Assembly: GCA_018902385.1 (NCBI GenBank)
Contig: JABSSW010000037.1
Span: forward strand, 124,001-188,000
Reading direction: 5' to 3'
Length of the DNA stretch: 64,000 nucleotides
From: Physcia stellaris
Lineage: Eukaryota > Ascomycota > Lecanoromycetes > Caliciales > Physciaceae
In this document: in pieces, positions 1-11,846 of the stretch
Layout of the letters: each line of letters starts with the position of its first letter
How positions within the stretch are numbered: position 1 is the stretch's first letter
Notes under the pieces: generated by a model
What the model was told of the DNA's origin: nothing
Seen by the model: only the letters and a program-made list of their open reading frames with translations
Databases searched by the model: none
Made by a program: the position numbers and the translations under genes

Positions 1-3000
1 TGAAAAATCTGATTCGTTGACGACGATTTGAAATATTGAAATCAACGTTTTGAACGATTTTGAATTTGTTGTCGAAAAATAAATACGATAAAAATCGTTT
101 ATCACGTCGCGAACATTATCGAATTTTTCGTTATCGACATAATATCACGTTCGATCATGAAATCAATTCGATCAATTGACACGATATTGAAAACGATTGT
201 AATGATATCGAAATTTTAAAATATCGTTCATTTTTCATTCGAAATTCTCGTTGACTATGACGAAATCGAAAAATTCATTGATTTGATTTTCGAGAAAATC
301 ACGAAAATCTTTGCGAAAAAATCAACAATGAAACACATCGTAAATTCGCATGATTTCTGACAATTCGAATCGATAAAAATTGTTTTTACGTTTTAATATT
401 TTGTACGAATTTAGTTTTTTGTCATCAAACTTGTCAAATGATTTGATCGTTTTGATATTTCGTCGATTCAAAAAAACGAAATTTTTTTCGATGTATTTCA
501 CGATTTTTCGATGTTTGTTGATTTGAATTGTTATACGTTTTTGAATCATTTTTGCATGATTTCGTACGTAATTGAAAATATTTTGTATCGTGTCGATGAT
601 ATTTTTTGTTTTGACGATCAAAAATCGCTTTTTCGTTGTAATATACGAAATAAAATTCAACGAAAAATTCATGCGAAAATGAAATTTTTTATTGATAAAA
701 AATGATGATAATTTTGTTGTTGCAAATATCGCGTTGTTGTTTGCAAATTCGATCATGAACAATCAAACATTTCAATCGTTTTGCATGTAATTGCAATATT
801 GTCGCAATTGTTTTCGATATTTTGATTGATTTTCTCGATTTGCTCATCGATTTTGAATGAAAAACGATGAAAAATTTACATTTAATGTCGAAAATTTTGC
901 AAAATGTTTGTCAAACGAATGATATGAATTAAAATTCTCGATTTGACGTTATAAAAAAAAAATAACTCATACGTGCGAAACACGTAATTGATAAATATTT
1001 TGATCGTGATTTTCGCATTTGTATTTTCATCGTCGACGATGCAAAACACGTAATGACGTTTTTTATTAAATTTGTCGATTATCGTGCAAATGACGTTGTA
1101 ATCGTGAACGTCGAACAATTCGATGATAAAATTCATAAATATGTCGATTTAACATTGCAAAAAAATGATCAAAAAGTAAATAAATCATTTTTTCGATTTC
1201 GAAAAATTTTAATACGTTGACATTCATAACAATTGCGTACGTATCGACGAACGAATTTGCGCATGTTGAATCAATAATAATCGCGACGTATAAAATTTTT
1301 CATACGATTGAAATTTGAATGTTTCGAAATCGAAAATTCGTGAATTTTTTTGAAAAAATCAACGAATAAAAAAACGTCGACAAACATTCATAATCGATCA
1401 TTTCGATATAAAACATCGTTTTTTTCATTGCAATTTCGTAAATCGATTTCGTTCATTGAAATAAAATTTTGTTCGATAATTTTACGATACGTCGTGCAAT
1501 CATCGTCAATTTTATTGACGATTAAAACTCGTTCGTAAATAGATTCGTCAAATTTTATCGCGTGAATTTCGAATCGTTTTGAAATGAACAATATTTGTTT
1601 TCGATATTGATGTCGTTTATCAATTTCGTTTTTGAATCGAAAATCAAACATACAAATCAAAACATTTGTTTTAACGTTTTGAATTTCGAATTGAAATTGA
1701 ATGACAATGTTGAATTTCGAAAAATTTTTTTCAACGTGTTTGACGAAAAATGAATTTCTTTGACGTCATGAAAATTTTCAGTTTTTGTGATCGATGAAAA
1801 TTTTGATCGATTTTTCGATGTTTTCGAATTCAAAACGTCAATGCTTTAAACAACGAATAATGATTAATAATTTTTTGTCATAAATTTCGTAATTGCATTC
1901 GATTGAAATCATGTTGCGATTGTAAAAAACAACGAAATGCAACATTTTTTCGTCGTCGTATTGAAATAATATTTTTGCATTGACGTAATCAAAAAAATCG
2001 ATTTTCAAAATGATTTGTTTGATTCGATCGTAATGTCGTAATATAAAAATTTCAGTCATCGTTTTTTTGAAAAAATTGAAAATTTTTTCGATTTTTTCAA
2101 TTCATTCGAAATTCACAAACTTTTTGATCATTCGAATGAAAATTCGAATTTTTTTGAAAAATCACGAATGAATCGTTTGTAAAAGTTGACGAAATTCACG
2201 AAAATTTGTATTTTTTTCAAATTCGTAAAACGTTTTCAATTGACAATGATTTTTATTTTTTTCGAATTCATGCGAAAATCATTTATCGATAATATGACGT
2301 TCAAAAATGTCATTTTTTTTGAAAAATTCGCATTTTTCAATATTCATTTGTAATTCGATTTTTTTGAGTTTTTTCAATATTTTACGAACGTGAACGATGT
2401 GCTTTTTTTTGAATTTGTTGTAAATGAAAATATCATTTAAATAAATTTGACAAAAATCGTTCAAAAAATTGAACAGCAAATCGTTCATGTAATGTTGTCA
2501 ATTCGCGAATTCGTTGATCAATTCGAAAAATAATATTCGATATTTGTAAGATTTCATAAAAATAACGAAAATGATGAATTTTTCATTTTTTTCATTCATT
2601 CGAAGTTTGTTGAAAATCGATATAATATTCAGCTTAATCAAATATTTGCAATTTTGCATTTTGATTAAAATTTTTTCGATCAAAAAAATGAAATATCGAT
2701 TGCGTTTCGTGATGTGATTAAATCGTCGATAATTCACACACAAACGCAATTGATCGTTTGATTTGATTGCAAATAAAACGAACGAAACGTATGCAATTTG
2801 ATTGAATACGATAAAATTTTTTTGAAAATTATTTTTCAAATATTTTTTGAATTTTTGAAATTTGAATTCGAACAGAAAATATATTTTGTTTCGAAACAAT
2901 GAATTGTTATCGTTTAGAAATTCGATTTTGTGATCGTAAAATCGATGCGATGACAATTCAATTGTTTTTTAAAATCGAATATCTTTGACAAATGTTTGAA

Positions 3001-5780
3001 ATATTTGAGTATTTTTTCATTATGCCGCTATGCGTTCAAAAATCGATTTGATTTGTTCGTGTTTTAAAATTTTTTTGATCATGACACAATTTTCAACGAT
3101 TCAAAATTTGTTCGCAATGTTTTGAACGCGAAATCGATTTGATTGATCGTAATGAAAAAACATTGTATTTTTTGTTTTTTTTTTGAAATCGACGAATAAA
3201 TAAAAGAAAATCGCATCAATCATCGCGATATTCATTGAATCGTTTGAATTCAATTTCGATGATGAAAAAATTTCGAATTGTTGTTTTTTGATTTTTCAAC
3301 GTTTATTGCGTTGTCTTTTCAAATTTCTTTTTTTGATAAATGTCGTTTTCGTAATTGTTGTGATATCGATTTTTGAATCATTTGATTCGATAATTGACGA
3401 TTCGTCATCGTCATCGACGTTCGAGTGAATTAAACATTCGAAACATTTCGAATCGAATACATTTGATTCATTTTCAATTGTAAAAAACAGAAATTTGATT
3501 TTGAAACGAAACAAAATGATATATCGAAATTTTATTATCGTTATATGTTTCGAATCGTTCTTTTGCGATAATAGAATATCACGACGTCAATTAAATACAT
3601 TTCATCGACGATTTGATCGAGAAATTTTCAAACGTCGAATTTGAACAATTTGATTGAATATATTGTCATGATGATTGCATTTAAACGATTTGAAAATCAA
3701 TTTATCGTAAATTATGTTCAATATGATTTCATGTTTGTTCATTCACGATTTTTCTAAAATTATCGAATGATTATTCAAATCGATGATTAACAAAAAAACG
3801 ATCAATTCGAAATGCAATTTTATCGTTAATTTAAAATATATGACATGAATTATTGATAAAATTTGACGATCGTCGAATTCAATCAATGATTTCGATTTCA
3901 ATAAAAATACGAATTTCATGTTCAACATGTTGCATACAAATTGCGCGATTTTTTTATCAATGAATATATAATCAATTGCATCAATGTTTATTAAAGTTTT
4001 TAATTTATGTTTATTATCGTTGAATGATAACGTACAATTAATGATTAAAAATCGTTTGATGAAAAAATCAAACAAATCATCGTTGTGAATAAAAAAAAAA
4101 TTTAAACATTCATCAATCGCGTTTTTGATGTGAATTGTTAATTTTTCGAATCAAAATCATTTGATTCGACGATTAAATTCATGTACGATATTTGCATTTT
4201 GTGTCAATGACGTTTTTAATGTTTGTAATCGTTCGAACATTTTTTTTCAAACGTGATTCAATTCGTTACATGTAAAACATTTGTTCGTGACGATCAATTT
4301 GTCGATCATCGAGTCACGAATTTTGATTTCAACGTTGAAATGAAAATGAATTGTAAATTTCACGAAAAAAATCGAAATAACAAATTTCGTAAAAACATCG
4401 AAATCGAGACGACAAAAATTGATTTGAATTGAAACAATTCAAAACGTTGTTGACGTGTCGCGATTTTTTTTTTTTCGAAAATTCGATTGTCGATTGTATA
4501 TTTGTTGCAAAATGATTCGAATTTCATCGAACGTGATGAATTCACGTGAATATACATTTATCGTTTTTTTCAAATTTCAAAAATTTTGTTCATCAATTTT
4601 TCGATTTTGATGATTTTGTTATAATCAATTGAATTGTTAAAACGAAAAAAAAAATGAAATAGAAAAATTGAAAATTTTGAATGTTTATGATCAATGTTCG
4701 AAATTGATTACGCATATTGCGTTTGAAATCAAAATTTTCGTAAATAATGTTCAAAAATTTTAACATCATATGTCAAATTTTGAAATGATTCATATCAATA
4801 TCACGAATCGATTGTATATGATCATCGACATCATTTTCAATTCAATCAATCACAATAATGATTGCGATCATGTTCGTGTCGTAATGATCAACGTTGATTG
4901 TCATTTTATCGTGTATTTTTGTTTTTCAAACACGTCAAATGAATTTTATTTCATCGATAAATTTAAAAAATTTGAATGTGCTTTGAAACGTCGTTTGTTT
5001 TTTTGAAAAAATTAATTACGTTGATTTCATCGTCGTTTTTTTTATCGTCGACGTTCGAGTTTCGTGCACGATCGCGAATTTTGATCAACAAAACGTCATG
5101 ATTTTTTTTCAAAAAAATGTAATTTTTTGTTTGATCAAAAATAAATCACGTTGTTTTTCGTATTCGTTTTTCAAAACATTCAATTTTCGACGAATTTTAT
5201 TTAATTCGACATTCGTATTGATCAGCTCGTCACGATCGACGTTGACAATATTGTACAAATTTTGATATTGAATCAAAACGTTCAAATAATTGTCACGATC
5301 GATGCGTAATCGATCAAATTTTTTAAAAAATCGACGATTTTATGATTGATTCATCATTTCAATTGATCGATGATGACGATATTCAAAAAATGAATGATTT
5401 TTTCATTTTTCATTTTTATGAAATCGATCGTTGATACAAATCGACGACGTTTGAATTGATCAACGAAATTTTCGTCAAAAAAATTGTCGTTAATTTTATG
5501 CAACATACGATTCACGTTGACGCGTAACGTTTTGAAACGTTGTTTCATCGAAATAAAAAATTCGAAAAAATTGTTTCGTGATGATTTCGAATCATAACTG
5601 AAAATGAAAAATTGAAAATGATAAAAAAAAAAAAAATTAATCGAATCAGTTTTCGTTTTTTATCGTCGAAAATTTCGTCGTTGTTTCGTCAAAAAAATTT
5701 TCAAATCATTTGTTTGATCAACAGAATTTTTCGTCGTTTGTTTCGTCAAAAAAATTTGATCGATTTGAGATTTTATTTTT
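1..5780 (-). mobile_element. Ty3/gypsy LTR retrotransposon fossil, internal region
   Basis: Minus-strand fragments keep the order of a Ty3/gypsy element. From high to low coordinate they are gag-like (about 5.6-4.4 kb), a CCHC zinc-knuckle trace near 4.27 kb, aspartic protease (about 4.1-3.7 kb), reverse transcriptase (about 3.0-2.3 kb), RNase H (about 2.06-1.84 kb), the linker before integrase (about 1.66-1.39 kb), integrase core (about 1.14-0.88 kb) and the integrase C-terminal part (about 0.76-0.32 kb). The protease-RT-RNaseH-integrase order is what separates Ty3/gypsy from Ty1/copia. The copy is thoroughly broken, with many tens of disruptions, and is AT-rich throughout. The left end runs off the window, so the 3' LTR is not seen. 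It looks old, or intensely mutated soon after arrival. Confidence 0.85.
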
Positions 5781-6040
5781 GAACGTTCGCGTATCTCGAC
5801 GAGCGATAAAAATGAAAATTTATTGTAATATCATGAGTCGTGCTTGAATAAACGTATTATTGACTAACTAGACGAAGACAATAAATCTGCAAAAACAAGT
5901 AAATACAAAATGATGAAATTGCAAACAAAATGCGAACGTCAAATTTCAAATCACGCTAATTTCGTCAAAAAATTAGAACATAACTCGATTTAAACATATT
6001 TGTTTAATCATTTATCATATCAACTATTTATCTGCCAAAT
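5781..6040. other. Less-mutated AT-rich island between two fossils
   Basis: This stretch breaks the pattern of its flanks. CT, AG and TA dinucleotides are normal here (for example around 5830-5900 and 6000-6040), whereas both flanks almost lack CT and AG. It could be the 5' LTR of the gypsy element on its right side or host spacer sequence. No coding sequence is seen and no matching LTR copy lies in the window to decide. Confidence 0.4.
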
Positions 6041-8215
6041 CTATCTGTCAGGCATGTTCGTAACATGCATGAAATTGATGATGTAATCGAAATATTTGTA
6101 TTGTACACTTTTGACGCGCGAGTAATTTATCAAAACATGAATTCGAACAATCAAAAGTTTTTCGACGATCGTGAATTTCGATAAAAATCGCAATACAACG
6201 TTCGAATTCATAAAATTTTGTACAAAAAACGTTTTCACATTTTTTTTTTGATATTTTTGATACATCGATCGCATCGAATTTTTTTTTTTTTAAATTTGAA
6301 TTTGACGATGAAACGTTTTTCGTTGCAAATATCGCAAATTTGACGTTTAATGTTTTTCAAATTTGCGTGAAATTCACGAATCAAATTTCAATCAATTTTG
6401 AAAACGATAATTTTTTTCAAAAATTTATTGTCGACACGTTGTTGAAAAATTTTTCAAAACAAATTATCAATTTCATCAATTATTCGAACATCATTTTTTT
6501 TCGTGAATTCGTGTGCAAAACAATTGATTTTGTCGATCATGTTTTGTACAAAAATTTCGTGATGTTTTTTCACATATCATTGTAATTTAACATCGTCATC
6601 GTGATCGCAATAATAACAAAAAAATTCGTCGTCAAAAAATCGACACGAAATTCGAACGAAACGACACAATTCGTAACGTTTGTAACGTGATTTTTTTGTT
6701 CGTTTGCGACGTTTGAAAAAAATTAAAAACGTGAAAACAAAATGATTCAAAAAAGCAAATGTAAAAAAACGACGCAATTCGAAAAAAATCGAAAAAAATA
6801 AATAAATGATGAATTATTGATTTGAATTCGTCGTTGTGTTTATCGTTCGTGACGCGTTATTTGTTTTTGACGACGTCGTGTAATTTTTTTTTCGAAAAAT
6901 TTTTTGATCACGAAATATTTTATTGATTGATTCGATTGATTTTGTTTTGTTGCGAAAATGATTTGATTTTTTTTGGAATTGTTTTGTTTTGAATTTTTTG
7001 ACATACGTTTTTTTATTGATTTTTCGAAATGTGAAAAACGAATCAACGTTGATTGCGTTATTGACGATATTAATAACAAAATCAATCAAATCGTTCAAAA
7101 ATTTGCGTTTAACGCGAATTTTTGCAAACGTATTCGTATTAACATGTTTCGAAACAAATATATTGTCAAAAAATGAAAAATTACAATGTGAAAAAAAATG
7201 TAATAAAAATTGAAAAACAAATTTCACGAAACGCGTAATTTTAACAACAAAATTTTAAAAAACATTTTTGAAAAAATCATTTTGAATTATTTTCGATAAT
7301 CGCAAACACGTCAATCATAAAAATCGCGAAAAAATTTCACGATTCACGATATCGTACGTTTTGATATTTAAAAATCGAAATGCAAATAAAACGTAAAAAT
7401 CAAAATGAAAAAAATCGAAACAAACGTGAATTGAAAACAATACGTGTAAAATTAAAACATTTATTAGAAAAAAAAATCAAACAAAAAAAATCGTTTAATA
7501 AAATTTTCGAATAAATTTGTTTAACGCAAAATACATTATTGAACGCAACAAATTCAACAATACATTCGACATATTGTGTCATTGTTGACATCGTACGTTT
7601 AAACAATCAAATTTTGATCGAATATACAAATAAAAAAATTCAATTTTAAAACAAACAAAAAAAAAAAAATTCGAAAAAAAAAAATCGAAATGAAAATTCA
7701 ATAAAATTGTAAAATTAAAAAAATTTCAATTGAAACGAATAATTTCAAAAAAAATTTTTTTGAAACGATGCACATTATCAATGAAAATTTAAATAAAAAA
7801 AAATAAATCAATAAACAATTGATTTTTTTCGAACGAATGATATTTGAAACAATCGATTAAAACAAAATGAAAAATATAAAAATAACAATTTTTTCAAATT
7901 ATGAAAAAAAGAAAAAAAAAATGTACGATCGAAATCAAAAACGTGAAATTCAAATGTTGATCAAAAAATTTCATCAACATCACAACATGAAATCGAAAAC
8001 GTTCAACGAAAAAAAAATAATAACAATTTTGAAAAATCGTGAACATGACGAATTTCATTTCATTGTTTTAAAACAATTGATTATTCGAAAAAAACGATTG
8101 CAAAACATTGAAATTCAACAATTGACAAAATTAAAATTGAAAATAATTAGTTTATTGTTTGAAAAAATTAATTTTCGTATTGAATCGTTTACATGATTGA
8201 ACAGAAAGTGATTAA
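6041..8215 (-). mobile_element. Helitron-like (DUF6570/helicase-N) remnant, mutated
   Basis: A minus-strand fragment at 6274-6041 matches the conserved start of fungal Helitron replicases, the DUF6570-type block: an acidic/aromatic lead, a leucine-x-x-valine-glutamate-glutamate-like segment, then an alanine-arginine-valine-histidine-like segment and a glutamine-tyrosine-lysine-tyrosine box. Upstream on the same strand (7227-6577) are R/K/Q-rich fragments such as those preceding this domain in Helitrons. The Rep and helicase parts that should follow at lower coordinates are missing, so the element is truncated near 6.0 kb where the next segment begins. The 7.2-8.2 kb part is almost pure A/T with CpG and CpA. 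No intact reading frame remains. The family call rests on one block. Confidence 0.5.
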
Positions 8216-8299
8216 TCAGAATTTTGTGTCGACATTTTGCAACAGAATTCAATTCATGAAGTCGTTGCGCTGAGCAAATAGATCGTTTTAGTTCTAGAG

Positions 8300-8462
8300 T
8301 AATCGTAGTCACCTGGAAGTGGGTCACACCCAGTAATGGGTCACGGGTTAGGGTTACCTGCTTAAAAGCCAGAACCTAACCCTGGCGGATATCTATTTTT
8401 GCCGGTAACCCTAACCCGTGACCCATTACTGGGTGTGACCCACTTCCAGGTGACTACGATTA
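8300..8462. repeat. 163-bp perfect hairpin: MITE-like inverted repeat
   Basis: Positions 8300-8358 are the exact reverse complement of 8404-8462 (59 of 59 bases by eye), around a 45-bp spacer. The outermost dinucleotide of each arm is TA, so the element may be a 161-bp MITE with a TA target duplication, as made by Tc1/mariner/pogo transposases. Each arm holds one TTAGGG next to a GTGACCC-like box. It has normal GC content even though it abuts the AT-rich block; RIP-type processes usually ignore such short repeats. No coding capacity. Confidence 0.85.
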
Positions 8463-8980
8463 ATCCTTTCTGTACAGTAGGAAGGCAGTCGAGAGCCCCT
8501 CGTGCCCGTGCAGACGTGGCAGACAAACGGTCAAACACGTGCTCTTCGAGTGCAGCAAGTTGAAGGAGCTTCGGAGGGGGCTATGGACCGACGAGGTCCG
8601 AAAAGCGAAATGGGGGGAGTTGAAATTGGCGGACGTGCTGACCAACCCGGTCAGTTTGAAGAAGGCGGCGAAGTTAATAGAGGAATCCGGGCTCATTGGC
8701 TATTTAAGAGCCCCATTCGAGGACGACGAGGAATAGCGGATGCGGAGGAAGTGCACTGGAATGGAAAGTTTCAAACAGAAAGGGAGTTAGAGGAGGCCAT
8801 GGGGGTAATGGTGCTTGAAGTGGCCTGCTCGAACAGAAAAACAAAACACCAAGGGGTAAATTAGTTTGTATAGAGCCAAGAACCTCCTAGAGGTGATTGG
8901 CTCGGTTAGTTTTTAGCCGCATAACGGACCCCAGACGGGGTCGGTTCGAGTGCTTAATGAATTAATCAATCAATCAATCA
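8463..8980 (+). mobile_element. 3' end of a Tad1-type LINE, 5'-truncated
   Basis: From about 8480 to 8736 one plus frame encodes the C-terminal tail of a fungal non-LTR retrotransposon ORF2. It has a Cys-Pro-Cys followed by His-Val-Leu-Phe-Glu-Cys zinc knuckle and then a basic helical tail ending in an acidic Glu-Asp-Asp-Glu-Glu and a stop at 8734-8736. A 3' UTR follows with the typical 'ACGGACCCCAGACGGGGTCGG' style of text, ending in a short tandem repeat (AATC units, about 8955-8980) as LINE tails often do. No reverse transcriptase remains: the copy is cut at the hairpin on its left. Its base composition is not AT-mutated, unlike the elements next door. Confidence 0.75.
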
Positions 8981-9785
8981 AGCGCAACGGCGGCCGGCAC
9001 TCTTAAGAAATGATAAGGTAAGATATCTCCAAGACTTAGCAAAGCTGGGTTTGCAAGGTCACCGTCGTCACAAATAATACGCTATGAAAGGCTGATCGAG
9101 AAGGGCTTCTCATGCCTACTATCTAGAGCGGTGGACAATACAGAAGAGATTTTCCTCAGCCTCCAGACCGATCCACGAAGGACAGCATATTAAGGATGGA
9201 CATATCACAAGGTCTCTCCTAGTGCGAATGCCCATCGAGGCTTGTATGTCTGTATATCGAGACGTCTGGTGTATGATCCGGCCAGCGTGCACCGCCTATG
9301 CAAGAAGCACCTACCAAAGGCTCTGATGGGCGGTATTCGTACCAAATGCCGATTAACTGATAACTCCTCCCTACCTACGTGGTCAGGCAATGGAATTGAC
9401 ATATGTTTGAATCAATCTCCCTAGGTAGAACCTAGTGAGCGGGAAAAGATTCTCCAGAATCAAGAAGAATGGGGTCTGAACACTCCCCAAAGCGGGTGCG
9501 TCTCGTCTCCCCTGCATAGGCACACCTGTCAAGTAAACCGAAGAACTGGAAAGCTTGTCTTATGTGGTCAATTAGAAATATCGATCAAGTCCCATCACAG
9601 CGTTTCATTTGCTCTCCTTTGCATCAAGTCTCGGATAATGCACACTTTGTTGTTCCTTGTATGTCTTTCTGCATGTTGATACGATCTTTCTAGCTTCCAA
9701 GATCAGGTAATACCAGACGCTCCAGAATCATGTACGCCACCTCAAATCGTCCACAATCTCGGGTTCTTCTATAGCACAATCCATC
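8981..9785. other. Non-coding stretch upstream of the HET gene
   Basis: No supported gene. Short open frames near 9205-9424 lack similarity I recognise. It probably contains the promoter and leader of the HET gene that starts at 9786. Confidence 0.6.
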
Positions 9786-11846
9786 ATGGATCCCGACATA
9801 CTTCTTATGCCACCATGTCCTTCGCTCCTGGAAAAGGTTATTAGCGTTTCTCCAGAACAGAGCAACATCCCATGTCGCGCCGTTACTGAGTCAAACAAAG
9901 ATCATCTATTCAAAGATGTAATAGCAAGGTCAAGGACGAACTCACAGGGTCCGAGCACCGAAATCGTGTTGCAGAGGCTGCAGGAGCTAGACCCATGGCT
10001 GTCTCAGCGATTCAAGCTGAAGACGAGTGACCGTGTGGACGCTCCGCTGCGGCTTCTCAGTGAATGTATCCATCACGATGGTAACGGAGACCCTCAATAC
10101 TTCAGCTCCTATATAGCTCTGAGCTATTGCTGGCACTCCAGTGCATGGGAGCCAATCACGGGCTATAATGCTCATGTAGATCCACGGTTCCCAGGCTGGC
10201 AGTGGCCTATATCGGAAAAAATGTTCCGAGCGTTACTTGACGAACGACAATCTACGAGCGAGGGAATCTGGATCGATGCAATAAGTATCATCCAGACTGA
10301 CGAACTGGAGAAAGCTGAGGCTATTGAGGCTATGAACGTCATTTACAAAAGTGCTAGGCTCGTAGTTATCGTTCTTGAAGACATCGAGATATCAAGCTAC
10401 GAAGAAGACGTCCTTCGTCAATGCGAGGCTGAGGGAGAGTGGTCGTCGAATTTCCGCGGTGCCTCGGATCAACCGCTGCTGGATGACCATATGCGGCCCC
10501 TTGCAGCAACACTGATCCGAATACTTTCTGCCAGGTGGTTTGGAAGGGCCTTTTGCTCGCAGGAAATGCAATTGGCGAAGGAAAGCGTGTTTCTCGTGCC
10601 TGGACAAACTCAGGTTGTAAGGATCCCGCAATCAACTCTAGAATGGATGCACTATGTGACGATCGACTATGTTCAGAGTCACGAAGACCTCTTCGATAGG
10701 ATGTCGGAAGTAGCGATGAGCTATGACCTACTCACCCGTGTTAATGGTCACGCTTACGGATACAATCCTCAGAACACACTGAGCCTACCTTACCTTTCTA
10801 TGTTCAGGGACTTACTACTACTTGGGTGTTCGGAACTGCGGGATAAATTGTCTATCGCTATCAACGTTTTCTCATGGGGAATATCGTACAACGGAAGAGT
10901 TGAAAACATAGGTCAATGCCGCTGGATACTTGCAATGTTGGCACTCGCTGCTGGAGATGCTACCGTTCTCTGTTGTCAAGGCGACTTCATCCCCTTCGAG
11001 AAAGGCTCTTCCATCACATCTGGCCTGCAGTGGCCTGGCGATGATGAATCCATTTCATTGATGCCAGAGATTCAACCGAGACTGCTATTTGACTCTCGCT
11101 CCATTGCAGATCATGATGGTAAACTCTGTCTTGACCTCTATCTGCTCAACTCCAAAAGCCTCTACCGTCCCACAGCCGAATCCTCTGCAGCAGCCACAAA
11201 CTTTGTTAAATGTTTACTATTGGAGTATGCCGAGCCCCTCAAAGGGCTGAATCCGATCTGGCGTGGCTTGGAGGATGATTTTTGGAATAGAGACTTCCTT
11301 GATCATCTTTCGTCTTGTCTGGACATTCTAGCATGCTCGCTTGACTGTGGAATACATTGGATTTTTAATGCTATGGCCCGGTCGTCGACATTGAAATATC
11401 TACCAAGTGAATGGAAGACACTGGAATGCAGCTGGGAAGTTATCTGCACCAACCTGTTTTCTGGTAATGATATGCGTATTATGAAAGAACTTGGCGTCCA
11501 AAACTTTATGGACAGCTTCCTGAAGTATCTTACCTTCCTCTTCAGTAGGACACTCGAAGACTTCGGAGGGACCAACGTTGCAAGACTTGCAATAGGGCCA
11601 TCGGCGAAAGGTGGCATTACGCCTTTCCATGATGATCATGAAGTCGTGCTTGCTATTCCTGCTGCTCTAGCAGATTCAGAGTTTTGCACGATAAGACGAT
11701 TGTGGTATCTCAAACCTGTCGGGCCTAGGCAAGATGGTGTGTGGCAGATCGTGAGGAAGGAGATCTTATTCGGTGCTCCTTCAATCACAGCTGACGGGGA
11801 GCACATCCAGCACATGAAATCCCAGCGACTCGTTAAAACAAAGTAG
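9786..11846 (+). CDS. HET-domain (heterokaryon incompatibility) protein
   Basis: A single 686-residue exon starting at ATG 9786. Residues about 108-260 form a HET domain. 'YIALSYCWH' (109-117) is the first conserved block, and 'IWIDAISIIQ' (161-170) followed by Glu-Lys-Ala and 'MNVIYKSARLVVIVL' is the second, where most members read W-I-D-A-I-C-I-N-Q, so the usual Cys and Asn are changed to Ser and Ile. The remaining 400 residues are the variable C-terminal part of this family. HET proteins act in non-self recognition and can trigger cell death after hyphal fusion; most family members have no known partner. Its place beside the transposon-rich block fits the usual accessory location. The frame is intact, so it may be functional. 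Confidence 0.88.
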   Translation: MDPDILLMPPCPSLLEKVISVSPEQSNIPCRAVTESNKDHLFKDVIARSRTNSQGPSTEIVLQRLQELDPWLSQRFKLKTSDRVDAPLRLLSECIHHDGNGDPQYFSSYIALSYCWHSSAWEPITGYNAHVDPRFPGWQWPISEKMFRALLDERQSTSEGIWIDAISIIQTDELEKAEAIEAMNVIYKSARLVVIVLEDIEISSYEEDVLRQCEAEGEWSSNFRGASDQPLLDDHMRPLAATLIRILSARWFGRAFCSQEMQLAKESVFLVPGQTQVVRIPQSTLEWMHYVTIDYVQSHEDLFDRMSEVAMSYDLLTRVNGHAYGYNPQNTLSLPYLSMFRDLLLLGCSELRDKLSIAINVFSWGISYNGRVENIGQCRWILAMLALAAGDATVLCCQGDFIPFEKGSSITSGLQWPGDDESISLMPEIQPRLLFDSRSIADHDGKLCLDLYLLNSKSLYRPTAESSAAATNFVKCLLLEYAEPLKGLNPIWRGLEDDFWNRDFLDHLSSCLDILACSLDCGIHWIFNAMARSSTLKYLPSEWKTLECSWEVICTNLFSGNDMRIMKELGVQNFMDSFLKYLTFLFSRTLEDFGGTNVARLAIGPSAKGGITPFHDDHEVVLAIPAALADSEFCTIRRLWYLKPVGPRQDGVWQIVRKEILFGAPSITADGEHIQHMKSQRLVKTK

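Noticed and set aside
1-8215. Centromere or mitochondrial DNA insertion as explanation for the AT-rich block
   Set aside because: Recognisable retrotransposon and Helitron protein blocks occur in order, which explains the region as mutated transposons. No mitochondrial genes are seen.
8340-8420. TTAGGG/CCCTAA text suggesting an internal telomere repeat
   Set aside because: Only one copy per arm of a hairpin; no tandem array, so not telomeric.
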